Positions 34,545 to 44,822 of a stretch of DNA of 64,000 bases are shown piece after piece. Made by a program: the position numbers and the translations under genes. The DNA is taken from the NCBI GenBank assembly GCA_002901265.1, contig PPHI01000082.1:30877-94876 (forward strand). Reading direction: 5' to 3'. The stretch's first letter is position 1. The number at the start of each line of letters is the position of its first letter. The notes beneath the pieces are model-generated. The model was not told the origin of the DNA and did not search any database. It saw only the letters and a list, made by a program, of their open reading frames with translations. The stretch comes from Rhodopirellula baltica. GTDB lineage: Bacteria > Planctomycetota > Planctomycetia > Pirellulales > Pirellulaceae.

Positions 34545-35948
34545 ATGGGAACACACGTCACTGAAGAATCTTGGTTTGGAAGAATTGGTGGAGCGATTAA
34601 AGGAATCCTGTTTGGCGGATTACTTGCGATTCTGTCAGTGCCGCTTTTGTTTTGGAACGAAGGACGCGCCGTCCGCACGGCAAAAGGATTGAAAGAAGGG
34701 GCCAGTGTCGTTGTCGATATCCAACCTGAAAGTGTGGATCCGGCGAACGATGGAAAATTCGTCCACCTTTCTGGGGACACCAGCACGAGCGAGTCTCTCC
34801 AGGACCACGACTTTGCTGTTTCGTATGACGGAATCCGCCTGACGCGGAATGTGGAAACCTATCAGTGGCATGAAAACAGCGACACGCGTACCGAGAAAAA
34901 GCTTGGCGGTGGGAAGCGTCGCACCACGGAATACACCTACGAAAAAGGTTGGCACAAAGGCTTGATCGATTCGACCGAATTTGATGAGCCCGATCATAAG
35001 AACCCGACACAGACCCTGTTCGCCGAACAGGTCCGTCAAGCCAACGATGTCCGTGTCGGTGAGTTTCGCTTGCCCGACTCGTTGATCGATATGATCAGGG
35101 ACGAACAAGCCTACAAGATCGAAGCAGCGAACATCCCCGAAGCATTGCGACAGCGGGCGGTGATCAGGAATGACGGCGAGAACGGTCAAGCGACTCTGTA
35201 TATCGCAGCCGAAACCGCTGTCAGCAGCACGCCAGCTGGGGCTGCGTCCGAAGCTTCGCCAGATCCCAATCGCGAGACACCGACAGAGAACAAGCCTGTC
35301 TCTGAGGAAGACCAAGAGGTCTTGGACCTCATCGCTCCGCATGTGCAAGATACCGCAACAACCGAAAATGCGTCAGCTGAAGACACTACGAAACAAGCGA
35401 CGTCGCAATCGGCGACGGTTTCACGCGACCCATCGGTCGATCCGCAAATCGGCGACGTTCGGGTCTGGTTTACCACGACGCCAGTTGGTCCGGTGAGCTT
35501 ATTGAGCCAACAAACAGGCAATGGCTTTTCCCCCTTCGAGACACATTACGGAACGACGATTCACACCCTGGAAAACGGGATCATCAGTTCTGCGGAAATG
35601 ATCGCCCATGCCGAATCTGCTAACCGGGTCATGACCTGGGCGATCCGGGCGGGTGGGTCCTTCATCATGTTCCTAGGACTCGTTCTGATTCTGCGTCCGC
35701 TGGCCGTTGTTGCAGACGTGCTGCCGTTTCTGGGCTCGCTGGTAGGGTTCGGATCGATGCTGATCGCGGGATTGTTGACCATTGCCGGGGCAACCACGGT
35801 GATCGCGATTGCCTGGATCGTGTATCGCCCGCTACTTGGGATTAGCCTGTTGGTCGTCGCGGCAATCGCTTTGTATCTGATCTTCTCGCGAGGCAAGAAA
35901 CGTCGCGGTGGTGGTCCTGAAACGTTGACTGCATCGGATTTGGCGTAA
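34545..35948 (+). CDS. TMEM43/LUMA-family membrane protein
   Basis: 467 residues from ATG 34545 (AAAGGAAG before it). One hydrophobic segment near the N-terminus (ILFGGLLAILSVPLLFWNEGRA) is followed by a large extracytoplasmic region with EGASVVVDI, QVTYDGIRLTRNVETYQWHE-like segments and a Thr/Ala/Glu-rich insertion (about 215-290). Three hydrophobic segments end the protein (about 362-385, 388-412, 415-445). The WNEGRA motif and layout match the TMEM43 family, also found in bacteria. Function in bacteria is unknown. Confidence 0.82.
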   Translation: MGTHVTEESWFGRIGGAIKGILFGGLLAILSVPLLFWNEGRAVRTAKGLKEGASVVVDIQPESVDPANDGKFVHLSGDTSTSESLQDHDFAVSYDGIRLTRNVETYQWHENSDTRTEKKLGGGKRRTTEYTYEKGWHKGLIDSTEFDEPDHKNPTQTLFAEQVRQANDVRVGEFRLPDSLIDMIRDEQAYKIEAANIPEALRQRAVIRNDGENGQATLYIAAETAVSSTPAGAASEASPDPNRETPTENKPVSEEDQEVLDLIAPHVQDTATTENASAEDTTKQATSQSATVSRDPSVDPQIGDVRVWFTTTPVGPVSLLSQQTGNGFSPFETHYGTTIHTLENGIISSAEMIAHAESANRVMTWAIRAGGSFIMFLGLVLILRPLAVVADVLPFLGSLVGFGSMLIAGLLTIAGATTVIAIAWIVYRPLLGISLLVVAAIALYLIFSRGKKRRGGGPETLTASDLA

Positions 35949-35989
35949 ACTTCACTGTCGTCAAACCTATTTTTCAAAAGGTCAAGAGC

Positions 35990-38140
35990 ATGCGTATCAG
36001 AAAGCGATCCCTGGGTGTCGTGCTAGCCCTGGTTTCCTGGGCACCTTCCGTACAAGCACAATCAAACGATGTGGATTCCAGCAAGGAGCAAATCGAAATG
36101 ACGGATTCTGTGTTACTGCAACCTTGGACCGGACCCTACGGTGGCGTTCCACCTTGGGACCGTGTTCGCCGCGAGGAATTCACCGCGGCGTTTGATGCGG
36201 CGATCAAGATGGCTCAGGCCGATATTGATGCGATCGCCAACCAATCTGAACCGCCGACGTTTGAAAATACGGTGGTCGCGATGGAGAATGCGGGAAAAGC
36301 TCTCGACCGACTCGACGCGATCTTCGGTGTTTATTCTTCGAATCTGAATGTGGGCCCGATCCCAGACATCGAACGCGTTGTCGCACCGAAGTTGTCCGCG
36401 CACTCGGATAGCATCTATCAAAATGAAAAGCTGTTTGCCCGCCTGGAACAGATTTTCAAAAACGCTTTCGACTCGTTGGCCCCCGCACAGCAACGACTGA
36501 TTGACGACCTTTACAAGACATTCGTCCGACGTGGTGCCAAACTCAGTTCGGCAGACAAGTCCCAACTGTCGCAAATCAACGCCCAACTCGCGCGGCTCTA
36601 CACCGATTTCAGCCAGAACGTTCTCGACGACGAAAAGAAGTACGTCACTTGGATCGACAGTGAATCGCGGCTTGACGGGCTTCCCGCCAGCGTCGTCGCA
36701 TCGATGAAGCGGGCTGCCGAAGAGCGTGGACAATCCGGCAAGTGGGCCGTCACCAACACGCGATCTTCGATGGATCCCGTACTGACCTATGCGAACGATC
36801 GCGCACTTCGCGAAGAGGTCTGGCGAACCTACTACAACCGTTGCGACAACGGTGACGCAAACGACAACAACGAACTGATCACCGAAATATTGGCACTGCG
36901 TCTCAAACGTGCAAACTTGCTGGGCTATGCCACCCATGCGCATTGGCGTCTCGAAGGCACGATGGCAAAAACGCCTGAAGCCACCGAAGAACTGATGGAT
37001 CAAGTCTGGCAGCCAGCCGTCGCACGGGTTCACGAAGAAGTCGCCGACATGCAAAAGATCGCCGACAAAGAATCGTCGGACAAAATCACGATCGAACCTT
37101 GGGACTATCGCTACTATGCCGAGAAAGTCCGCAAAGCAAAATACGATTTGGATCTTGGCGAAGTCAAACCGTACATGCAACTGGACAAACTTCGCGAAGG
37201 CATGTTCTGGGTCGCCGGCGAACTATTCGGATTCCAATTCAAACCTGTTACCGATGTCCCCGTGTTCCATCCCGACGTAAGCGTCTGGGAAGTCACCAAC
37301 AAGGCAGGCGACCACATCGGTCTTTGGTACTTCGATCCGTTCGCACGCGAAGGCAAACGAAGTGGCGCATGGATGACGGCGTACCGTGTGCAACAAAATA
37401 TTGATCGACCGATCGCGCCGATCGTTTCCAATAACAGCAACTTTGTCAAAGGCGGGGAAGGCGAAGTTGTACTGATCTCGTGGGATGATGCGACAACACT
37501 CTTCCACGAGTTCGGACACGCCCTGCACGGATTGTGTTCTTCGGTCGAGTACCCGTCACAAGCCGGTACTTCAGTAGCGCGAGACTACGTCGAGTTCCCT
37601 TCGCAAATCCTTGAGCACTGGTTGGAAACGCCAGAAATTTTGCAGCGGTTCTGTTTGCACTACGAAACCGGCGAGCCTCTGCCGCAGTCCTTGATCGACA
37701 AAATCAACAACGCGTCGACGTTCAACCAGGGTTTTGCGACCGTTGAATACCTGGCCAGTGCGATCGTGGACATGAAACTTCACACGACCGACCAAACGCA
37801 AATCGATCCCGATCTGTTCGAACGCGAAACGCTCGCCGAAATCGGCATGCCAAGCGAATTGCCAATGCGTCACCGCACGCCGCACTTCATGCACATTTTC
37901 AGCAGCGACAGCTACTCCGCCGGCTACTACAGCTATCTGTGGGCCGATGCGTTGACCGCCGATGCGGCCGAAATGTTCGAACAAGCCGGTTCGTTCTACG
38001 ATCCGGAAGTTGCAACTCGGCTTCGCGAAAGCGTGTTCTCCGTCGGTGACACCATCGATCCCGCCGAAGGTTTCCGACGATTCCGCGGACGTGACGTCGA
38101 TACCTCAGCTTTGATGCGTAAACGCGGATTCAGCAACTGA
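35990..38140 (+). CDS. M3-family zinc metallopeptidase (oligopeptidase/dipeptidyl carboxypeptidase type)
   Basis: 716 residues with a signal-peptide-like N-terminus (VVLALVSWAPSVQAQ). The zinc motif HEFGH is at residues 506-510 (LFHEFGHALHGL), with the downstream ligand in the FVEFPSQILEHW region. ENTVVAMENAGKALDRLDAIF and the long helical N-terminal part are typical of Dcp/OpdA enzymes. It likely degrades short peptides in the periplasmic-type space. It converges with the PVC haem protein gene. Confidence 0.92.
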   Translation: MRIRKRSLGVVLALVSWAPSVQAQSNDVDSSKEQIEMTDSVLLQPWTGPYGGVPPWDRVRREEFTAAFDAAIKMAQADIDAIANQSEPPTFENTVVAMENAGKALDRLDAIFGVYSSNLNVGPIPDIERVVAPKLSAHSDSIYQNEKLFARLEQIFKNAFDSLAPAQQRLIDDLYKTFVRRGAKLSSADKSQLSQINAQLARLYTDFSQNVLDDEKKYVTWIDSESRLDGLPASVVASMKRAAEERGQSGKWAVTNTRSSMDPVLTYANDRALREEVWRTYYNRCDNGDANDNNELITEILALRLKRANLLGYATHAHWRLEGTMAKTPEATEELMDQVWQPAVARVHEEVADMQKIADKESSDKITIEPWDYRYYAEKVRKAKYDLDLGEVKPYMQLDKLREGMFWVAGELFGFQFKPVTDVPVFHPDVSVWEVTNKAGDHIGLWYFDPFAREGKRSGAWMTAYRVQQNIDRPIAPIVSNNSNFVKGGEGEVVLISWDDATTLFHEFGHALHGLCSSVEYPSQAGTSVARDYVEFPSQILEHWLETPEILQRFCLHYETGEPLPQSLIDKINNASTFNQGFATVEYLASAIVDMKLHTTDQTQIDPDLFERETLAEIGMPSELPMRHRTPHFMHIFSSDSYSAGYYSYLWADALTADAAEMFEQAGSFYDPEVATRLRESVFSVGDTIDPAEGFRRFRGRDVDTSALMRKRGFSN

Positions 38141-38180
38141 GTTGACCGCGGTCGCTGATTGTCTTGCGACCAGAGCGTTG

Positions 38181-41100
38181 TTAGCGTCGACTACGAAGGT
38201 ACGCGACCAGATCGCGTACCTCTTGGGCCGATAAGACATCTGTCATATCAGGCATCAGCGAGACTTTCTTATCAGCGACTTGTTCGATGTCATCTTGAGC
38301 GAGTTTCAATTTTTTGCCTTTCGCATCGATCAACACCAGATAGTCATCGTCTTCGCTTTTGAGTACCCCTTGGACAACGTTCCCGTCGGACAGCAAAACG
38401 GTTTGGACGTTGTACTTCGCCTCGATATCCGCACTCGGATAGACCACCGCACGCAGCAAATAATCCGCGTCACGTTGCTTGGCGATATGCGTCAGCTCCG
38501 GCCCAATGTTGCTGCCGTTTCTACCGATCTGGTGACAGCGACTGCACTGGGCACGCAAGTCAGTTTTGAAGATCCGCTCGCCCTCAGTGGCATCACCACC
38601 ATCGCGAGCCAACGCGAACCGGCGTAGTTTCTCAGACGGCAGCTTGGCAAGCGTCTCCGTCGCATTGATTTGTTCAAACAAATGCGACTGGATCGAGTCT
38701 GGTTCGCCTTCGCCACTCAATGCCGCGTAAACATCCAGCTGCAACTCCGATGGTAAATCGCCGTTCAACCATTGCTGGCCAAGTTCGGCCAACAACGCGT
38801 TTGCACGGTCGGAATGCATCGCGGCCAATAAATTGACGACGACTTGCTTGACCGGGAACTTTGCGTGCCGCAAACGATCCTCCAGGACTGGGAGCGATCG
38901 TGCCGGATCAAGCTCGACCGCGGTGGTGATTGCGGCTTTCGCGATCGCGTCACTTGGATCGCGTGACAATGTCGCGAGTACGTCGAACTCGCCGATCATC
39001 TGCGTCGCTTCGAGTCGCAATCCGGTGGGCGTCGTACGATCGCTTGCCAAAGCCGTGAGTGCATCCGCCGACAAGGTGATTTTCAATTCGCGTGCAGCCT
39101 TCGCCGCCGCGACACGCACCTCAACCGGTGAGTCCTGAATCAACGCGACCAAGGCTTCGGTCACATCGGTTTTATCAAACGATCGTTCGGCGCTGACATC
39201 ACGTCGCCGTCCATCCACTCGGTCCAAAACCGGTGGCTTGATCCAAGCCGCGATGGCGTCGCAGGCGTCCGCACGCAAGGACTCGGATTGCGATCCATCC
39301 GCCGCGAAACGCAGCACTCGTGCGGCCGATTCGGCATCTCCCAAACGCAAGTTGGCGTTGATCGCTCGTCTTGCCAAGCCTTCCGAAAGCGGACGTGCTT
39401 GTTTCAATGTTGCCGCGAGACCAGGCAACGCTTCGTCGATCGAAAAGTCGTCGTGAATTGCTCGTGCTGCTTCCGTAGCGACATGCATCGAAGGATCGGC
39501 GAGGTATGCGGCGACAAGCGGGGAATGCATCCGCCGTAGTGCAACGACAGCACACAGCCTCGCGACTTCGGAATGACCGGCGACTTTGGATGTCAGTTCG
39601 CCCGGGGTCGCGCATCGTGTCAGTCCGGTCGCAATCGCATGCCGCAGGTAGTGGTTTTCAAATTCGGTTCTGTCGGCAAGATTGATCAGTGTTTCAAACC
39701 CGGCCGGTGTGGGTGACCGACCAAGTGCCAGTGCCGCATGAACCAAAACGTGCGGGTCCTTGTCCGCAAGTGCCACCACGAAGTCTTCTGGGACGTCGTG
39801 GTTTGATTCGCCAAGGACCTTGATCGCCACCAAACGAATCTTGGCGTCTTTGTCTTGAAGCAAGTTTTTGATCGTTGCAGTTGTCAGCTTGCCCTGGCGG
39901 ATCAGTTGCCCGACTCCCCAAATCGCGTGGACTCGCGCGAGTTGATTTGCAGTGGGATCGTTCGCGAGTTTGACCAATCGATCGCCAGCGTTTCGGCGGA
40001 CCAATTCGAACTGAAGTCGCTGACGTACACGCACATCGATGTGGGCCAGCGATTCGACGAGGGCACTGGTCTCGATTGCCGAGAGATCTTCGTTCAGCCA
40101 TTTGATTACGGACTCTCGATCCTGACGTTCGGAATCGGTCAACTGATCCGCTGGCACATCGATACGCTGGACTGAACCAGTCTGGGTCAACGGATACCCG
40201 CCGCCCCAGTCCGCACCATACAGCCCGCCATCGGGGCCAAATGCGATCCCGACGATCGGAACTCCGCTGCCGATCTCGTGATCGTCAACCATCCGGTACG
40301 AATCACCGTTGGGCTCGACACGAAACGCGAACTGACGACCATTGGGAGCGCTGGTCATAAAGAAAAAATCGCGGTATGCCGTCGACAATGCCGCACCAGG
40401 ATTGACTTTAAATCCGGCCGGGCCATCCACGTAGTAACTGATCGGCGGCACGATGTAGGCGGGGTGCTCGTCGGATGCGGTTTCCCACAGCTTCTCCTCC
40501 GTCCAAGGATTGTATTTGCCCGATCGATACTGGTAATTGCATCGCCAGCCGGCATCCATTTGATCGACAATCCAAACGAATCGCTCGCGTTCACCCGGCT
40601 GATCCGAATCGTTATCGATGCCAAAGATATTTCCGTACGAATCGAAGGCGAACTCTTGAACGTTGCGCAGACCATGGGCGAAAACTTCGAAATCGGATCC
40701 GTCGAGGCTGCACCGCATCACGCCACCCTGATTGGGATACAAGATTCTCTTCCCTTCAGCTGTCGTGACCGAGATACCTTTGTCACCGATTGACCAATAC
40801 AGTTTGCCGTCGGGACCGATTGCCAGTCCGTGCATGTCGTGTCCGGCATACGCGATGTGCAGGCCGAAACCGGTTGCTACGATCGAACGCTCGTCGGCGA
40901 CATGGTCGCCATCGCGATCAACGAGCTTCCAAACATCGGGCGCGATCGTGGCATAAACCGAATCCTCATGATGCAGCACCCCCGCGGCGATCCCGGTGAC
41001 TTCCGTTTGAAATCCTTCGGCGAAGACATTGGTTTCGTCGGCCGTGCCATCCCCATCGCGATCGGCAAGCCGGTGGATCCGTTCGCTGATCACCGTCAAG

Positions 41101-41501
41101 TCACGCCAATCGTGCCGACCATCGCGATTGACGTCGCCGACGTGGCGTGCGGCTTCCCTATCGTCGCCATCGATCGCCAAGCGTTCGTGGTAAAACGCAC
41201 GTTTGTCTTCCACGGACTGGAATCCAACGTCGTTGGGGATCCAATCGGTGTTCGCACGAATGTCCAAGTCCTGAATTTTGCGGCGCTGTGTCTGCGTGAC
41301 GTAAACCGTCCCGTCATTGGCAACGCTCACGGCAACCGGGTCCGGGACATTGATCGATCCGCTCCATGCCCGATATTGCAAACTCGGAAAACCATCGCCG
41401 CTTTGCTGGCCGTGGCATTGGTTGGCGAACAGAGTCAGTGGCGAAATCGTCAGAAGCGCTAACGCGAGACGAAACCGTTTGAAACGTGGCGAATACGACA
41501 T
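38181..41501 (-). CDS. PVC-type membrane-bound dehydrogenase with HEAT-like repeats and C-terminal cytochrome c domain
   Basis: 1106 residues. A signal peptide (ALALLTISPLTLFANQCHG) precedes a beta-propeller of the sorbosone/glucose-dehydrogenase type (residues about 40-430; LKVNPGAA, VGIAFGPDGGLYGADWGGG). A helical HEAT-like part follows (about 450-960). The C-terminal domain binds one haem c through CSRCHQIGRNGSN and ends in KLAQDDIEQVADKKVSLMPD with the Met ligand. Such proteins are numerous in Planctomycetes and are believed to oxidise sugars; the substrate is unknown. It is exported and not part of an obvious operon. Confidence 0.9.
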   Translation of the reverse strand: MSYSPRFKRFRLALALLTISPLTLFANQCHGQQSGDGFPSLQYRAWSGSINVPDPVAVSVANDGTVYVTQTQRRKIQDLDIRANTDWIPNDVGFQSVEDKRAFYHERLAIDGDDREAARHVGDVNRDGRHDWRDLTVISERIHRLADRDGDGTADETNVFAEGFQTEVTGIAAGVLHHEDSVYATIAPDVWKLVDRDGDHVADERSIVATGFGLHIAYAGHDMHGLAIGPDGKLYWSIGDKGISVTTAEGKRILYPNQGGVMRCSLDGSDFEVFAHGLRNVQEFAFDSYGNIFGIDNDSDQPGERERFVWIVDQMDAGWRCNYQYRSGKYNPWTEEKLWETASDEHPAYIVPPISYYVDGPAGFKVNPGAALSTAYRDFFFMTSAPNGRQFAFRVEPNGDSYRMVDDHEIGSGVPIVGIAFGPDGGLYGADWGGGYPLTQTGSVQRIDVPADQLTDSERQDRESVIKWLNEDLSAIETSALVESLAHIDVRVRQRLQFELVRRNAGDRLVKLANDPTANQLARVHAIWGVGQLIRQGKLTTATIKNLLQDKDAKIRLVAIKVLGESNHDVPEDFVVALADKDPHVLVHAALALGRSPTPAGFETLINLADRTEFENHYLRHAIATGLTRCATPGELTSKVAGHSEVARLCAVVALRRMHSPLVAAYLADPSMHVATEAARAIHDDFSIDEALPGLAATLKQARPLSEGLARRAINANLRLGDAESAARVLRFAADGSQSESLRADACDAIAAWIKPPVLDRVDGRRRDVSAERSFDKTDVTEALVALIQDSPVEVRVAAAKAARELKITLSADALTALASDRTTPTGLRLEATQMIGEFDVLATLSRDPSDAIAKAAITTAVELDPARSLPVLEDRLRHAKFPVKQVVVNLLAAMHSDRANALLAELGQQWLNGDLPSELQLDVYAALSGEGEPDSIQSHLFEQINATETLAKLPSEKLRRFALARDGGDATEGERIFKTDLRAQCSRCHQIGRNGSNIGPELTHIAKQRDADYLLRAVVYPSADIEAKYNVQTVLLSDGNVVQGVLKSEDDDYLVLIDAKGKKLKLAQDDIEQVADKKVSLMPDMTDVLSAQEVRDLVAYLRSRR

Positions 41502-41563
41502 TCGACGTCAATGACCATCAACGGGAGGGAGTGGAATCGGAAGGGGGAGTCATTGTAGTCGAA

Positions 41564-41635
41564 CGGGGCCAGTCCCCGCGATCCGCCCGGGGTCAATCCC
41601 CGCAATCCGCCCGGGGTCAACCCCAGCAATCCGCC
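41564..41635. repeat. Three tandem copies of a 24-bp unit
   Basis: Units at 41564-41587, 41588-41611 and 41612-41635 share the pattern CGGGGTCAATCCCCGCAATC with few differences and are followed by a partial CGGGGGCAG. Each contains a small GGGG/CCCC inverted arrangement. They lie in the 181-bp gap between the PVC haem gene (start 41501) and dnaE2. Confidence 0.88.
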
Positions 41636-41682
41636 CGGGGGCAGGCGTTGTCAACTTTCGATCAGGCGTCTACCGTTGATCC

Positions 41683-44600
41683 ATGCGATACGCGGAACTG
41701 CACTGTAAAAGCAACTTCACCTTTTTGCGTGGGGCGTCTCACCCCGACGAGCTGGTCAGCCGGGCAATCGAGCTCGGTTATGCCGCGATGGCGCTAACAG
41801 ACCAGGAAACCTTGGCTGGAGTGGTTCGAGGATTCGGGACCGCTCGCGATGCCGATTTTCACTACATCGTCGGTTCGGAAATCCATCCGGTGGACGCCCC
41901 GGCGATGGTGCTGTGGCCGACCGATCGCGACGCCTACGGCAGACTTTGCCAATTGATTTCCCGCGGGCGGCTGCGCTGCGAAAAAGGCGAGAGCGAAATT
42001 CGCTGGGAAGACGTCGTCGAATTCAGCGAAGGCATGATCGCGGGTGCGTTGCGTGCAGACGGCGTCGACGGATCACGTCCCGAGCTGACACGCGAGTTCC
42101 TGCGTGGGCCGTTTCGTGACACGTTTCAACGGTCCGCGTATCTGTTGTGCTCGCTGCACATGGGCCCCGACGATCGCGCCACAGCGAATCGCTACCAAGA
42201 ACTCGCCCTTCAATCTGGTGTTCCCTGTGTCGCATCCGGCAACGTTCACTATCACACCGCCGAACGAATGCTGCTGTACGATTGTGTGACAGCCATTCGA
42301 AATGGCACGACGATCGATCAAGTCCACCAACAACGGTTTGCAAACAGCCAGTACCACATGCGGTCATTGAAAGAGATTCAGTTTCTCTTTCGTGACCTTC
42401 CCGGCGCGGTCGAACGCACCGTCGAAATCGCTAGCCGATGCCAATTCAGCTTGGCCGAATTGCGATACGAATACCCTGAGGAAATCGCTCCGCCAGGGAT
42501 GTCGCTGATCGAACACCTCAAGCGGTTGACTTGGGAAGGCGCGCTGCAACGCTGGCCGGATGGGGTCCCACCACACGTCATCGATCTGCTGCGTCACGAG
42601 ATGGAGTTGATCGAGGAGCTGCATTATGAAGCGTACTTCCTGACCGTCTGGGATATGGTCCGCTTTGCCCGTAGCCGCGATATCCTATGCCAAGGCCGCG
42701 GTAGCGCTGCCAACAGCACCGTGTGTTACTGCCTTGGTATCACCAGCGTCGACCCGACGCAAAACGATTTGCTGTTCGAACGTTTCATCAGTCGCGAACG
42801 CAACGAAGCCCCCGACATCGATGTTGACTTCGAACACCAACGTCGCGAAGAGGTGCTGCAATACCTCTATGAAAAATACGGACGCGATCGCGCCGGCATG
42901 ACCGCGACGGTGACGAGTTATCGCGGGAAAAGTGCGATTCGTGAAGTTGGTAAAGCTTTGGGCTTGTCAGCCGACATGATCGATTCGCTGTCCAAAATGG
43001 CCGGGGACTATCGTGGCACTGACGAAAAAATCCCCAATGGTCTCGACGCATGTGGACTGGATATCGAATCCGACATCGGTCAGCGGTTTGCCTATTTGGT
43101 GCAGAACCTGATGGGATTTCCGCGGCACCTGTCGCAACACGTCGGCGGCATGGTGATGTCAGCCGGCAAGCTCTGTGAACTGTGCCCGATCGAGAACGCG
43201 GCGATGGAAGGCCGCACCGTCATTCAGTGGGACAAAGATGACTTGGACGAGCTGGGCATTTTGAAAGTCGACGTGCTTTCGCTGGGAATGCTCTCGGCAA
43301 TCCGTCGATGCTTCGAATTGGTTCGGCAACACCACGGAAAATCATGGTCGCTGTCAACGATTCCGCATGGTGACCGACCGACGTACGACATGATTTGCAA
43401 AGCCGACACGATGGGCGTCTTTCAAATCGAAAGTCGAGCGCAGATGAGCATGCTGCCTCGGTTGCGTCCACGCTGTTTCTATGACTTGGTCGTCGAGGTC
43501 GCGATCGTGCGTCCCGGTCCGATCCAAGGCGACATGGTCCACCCGTACTTGAAAGCCCGCGAGAACCCGAGTGCGGTTCGCTATCCGAACGACGCGATCA
43601 AACAGGTACTACACAAGACGCTTGGCGTCCCGATATTTCAAGAACAAGCGATGCGGTTGGCGGTTGTCGCCGCCGGCTTTACCCCAGGCGAGGCCGACCA
43701 ACTCCGGCGTGCGATGGCCGCTTGGCGTCGCCCCGGGGTGATCGACAAGTTCCGGATCAAACTGCTCGACGGGATGAAACAGAACGGGCTGACTGGCAAA
43801 TTCGCCGAGCAAGTGTTCAATCAAATCCGTGGCTTCGGAGAATATGGATTCCCCGAATCGCATGCCGCCAGCTTTGCGCTTTTGGTTTACGTGTCTTGCT
43901 TTTTAAAACGACACTATCCCGCCGCGTTTTGCTGCTCGCTGCTGAATAGCCAACCGATGGGATTCTACGCCCCGGCCCAACTAGTCGCCGACGCACAAAA
44001 GCATGGCGTCGAAGTGCTTCCGGTCGACGTCAATCAAAGCGACTTTGAATCCTCGCTCCAGCAAACTCCTTCGGGTCGTGGTCCAGCAATCAGGTTGGGC
44101 TTGCAAACCATTCGTGGCTTGCCAAACGAAGACGGCCAACGCATTGCCGCCGAGCGTGAACGTGGTGGTCCCTACCGCGACGTAACCGATATCACGCGGC
44201 GAGCCAAGATCGGTCAGTCGGTCGTTTCGCTGCTCGCTGATGCGGACGCATTGAAAGGCTTGGTTGGCGATCGTCGTGCCGCGGTTTGGCAATCGCTCGG
44301 ACAATCCGATGATCCACAGAATGCACCGCTATTAGACTCGCTGGACGAGGACGAAGCGTTGCCGGAAGATTTGGTGGCGATGTCGCCACTGGAAGAAGTC
44401 TTTGCGGACTACAACACGACCGGGATGAGTCTGAAAGCGCACCCGATGTCTTTTGCTCGCGACGAGCTTCGTCAGAAACGCTGCGTCACGGCGGAACAAT
44501 TGCCTGGACTGCGTGACGGTCGTCATGTCCGCATCGCGGGCTTGGTCACCATCCGCCAGCGTCCTGGTACCGCCAAAGGAATCACGTTCGTCACCTTGGA

Positions 44601-44802
44601 AGACGAAACGGGTTCGATGAACCTCGTGATTTTTCCACAGGTTTGGCAAGCGTTTTTTCAAGTTGCCAAAACGAGCAACGCTTGGCTGGTGGAAGGCAAG
44701 CTCGAAAACAAACAAGGCGTGATCCACATCATCGTCGGTCGCCTGACGGATCTTTCGAGTGAAGTCGAAGGCTTGCGTCTCCGCTCAAGAGATTTTCACT
44801 AA
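41683..44802 (+). CDS. dnaE2: Error-prone DNA polymerase III alpha subunit DnaE2 (ImuC)
   Basis: 1039 residues. The PHP domain at the N-terminus begins AELHCKSNFTFLRGASHPDEL. The polymerase core holds RGSAANSTVCYCLGIT, RNEAPDIDVDFEHQRREEV and the finger region MFQIESRAQMSMLP-like (GVFQIESRAQMSML). A C-terminal OB-fold is present (VRIAGLVTIRQRPGTAKGITFVTLEDETG). It performs translesion synthesis in SOS-type responses. Partners ImuA/ImuB are usually linked to dnaE2, but none is in this window. Confidence 0.95.
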   Translation: MRYAELHCKSNFTFLRGASHPDELVSRAIELGYAAMALTDQETLAGVVRGFGTARDADFHYIVGSEIHPVDAPAMVLWPTDRDAYGRLCQLISRGRLRCEKGESEIRWEDVVEFSEGMIAGALRADGVDGSRPELTREFLRGPFRDTFQRSAYLLCSLHMGPDDRATANRYQELALQSGVPCVASGNVHYHTAERMLLYDCVTAIRNGTTIDQVHQQRFANSQYHMRSLKEIQFLFRDLPGAVERTVEIASRCQFSLAELRYEYPEEIAPPGMSLIEHLKRLTWEGALQRWPDGVPPHVIDLLRHEMELIEELHYEAYFLTVWDMVRFARSRDILCQGRGSAANSTVCYCLGITSVDPTQNDLLFERFISRERNEAPDIDVDFEHQRREEVLQYLYEKYGRDRAGMTATVTSYRGKSAIREVGKALGLSADMIDSLSKMAGDYRGTDEKIPNGLDACGLDIESDIGQRFAYLVQNLMGFPRHLSQHVGGMVMSAGKLCELCPIENAAMEGRTVIQWDKDDLDELGILKVDVLSLGMLSAIRRCFELVRQHHGKSWSLSTIPHGDRPTYDMICKADTMGVFQIESRAQMSMLPRLRPRCFYDLVVEVAIVRPGPIQGDMVHPYLKARENPSAVRYPNDAIKQVLHKTLGVPIFQEQAMRLAVVAAGFTPGEADQLRRAMAAWRRPGVIDKFRIKLLDGMKQNGLTGKFAEQVFNQIRGFGEYGFPESHAASFALLVYVSCFLKRHYPAAFCCSLLNSQPMGFYAPAQLVADAQKHGVEVLPVDVNQSDFESSLQQTPSGRGPAIRLGLQTIRGLPNEDGQRIAAERERGGPYRDVTDITRRAKIGQSVVSLLADADALKGLVGDRRAAVWQSLGQSDDPQNAPLLDSLDEDEALPEDLVAMSPLEEVFADYNTTGMSLKAHPMSFARDELRQKRCVTAEQLPGLRDGRHVRIAGLVTIRQRPGTAKGITFVTLEDETGSMNLVIFPQVWQAFFQVAKTSNAWLVEGKLENKQGVIHIIVGRLTDLSSEVEGLRLRSRDFH

Positions 44803-44822
44803 CGGCCTGCTTGCAAGTCGAC

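Noticed and set aside
41486..41797. 103-residue plus-strand frame containing RGQSPQSA repeats
   Set aside because: It is made by the 24-bp repeat and overlaps the clear dnaE2 start in another frame; no ribosome binding site or homology is seen.
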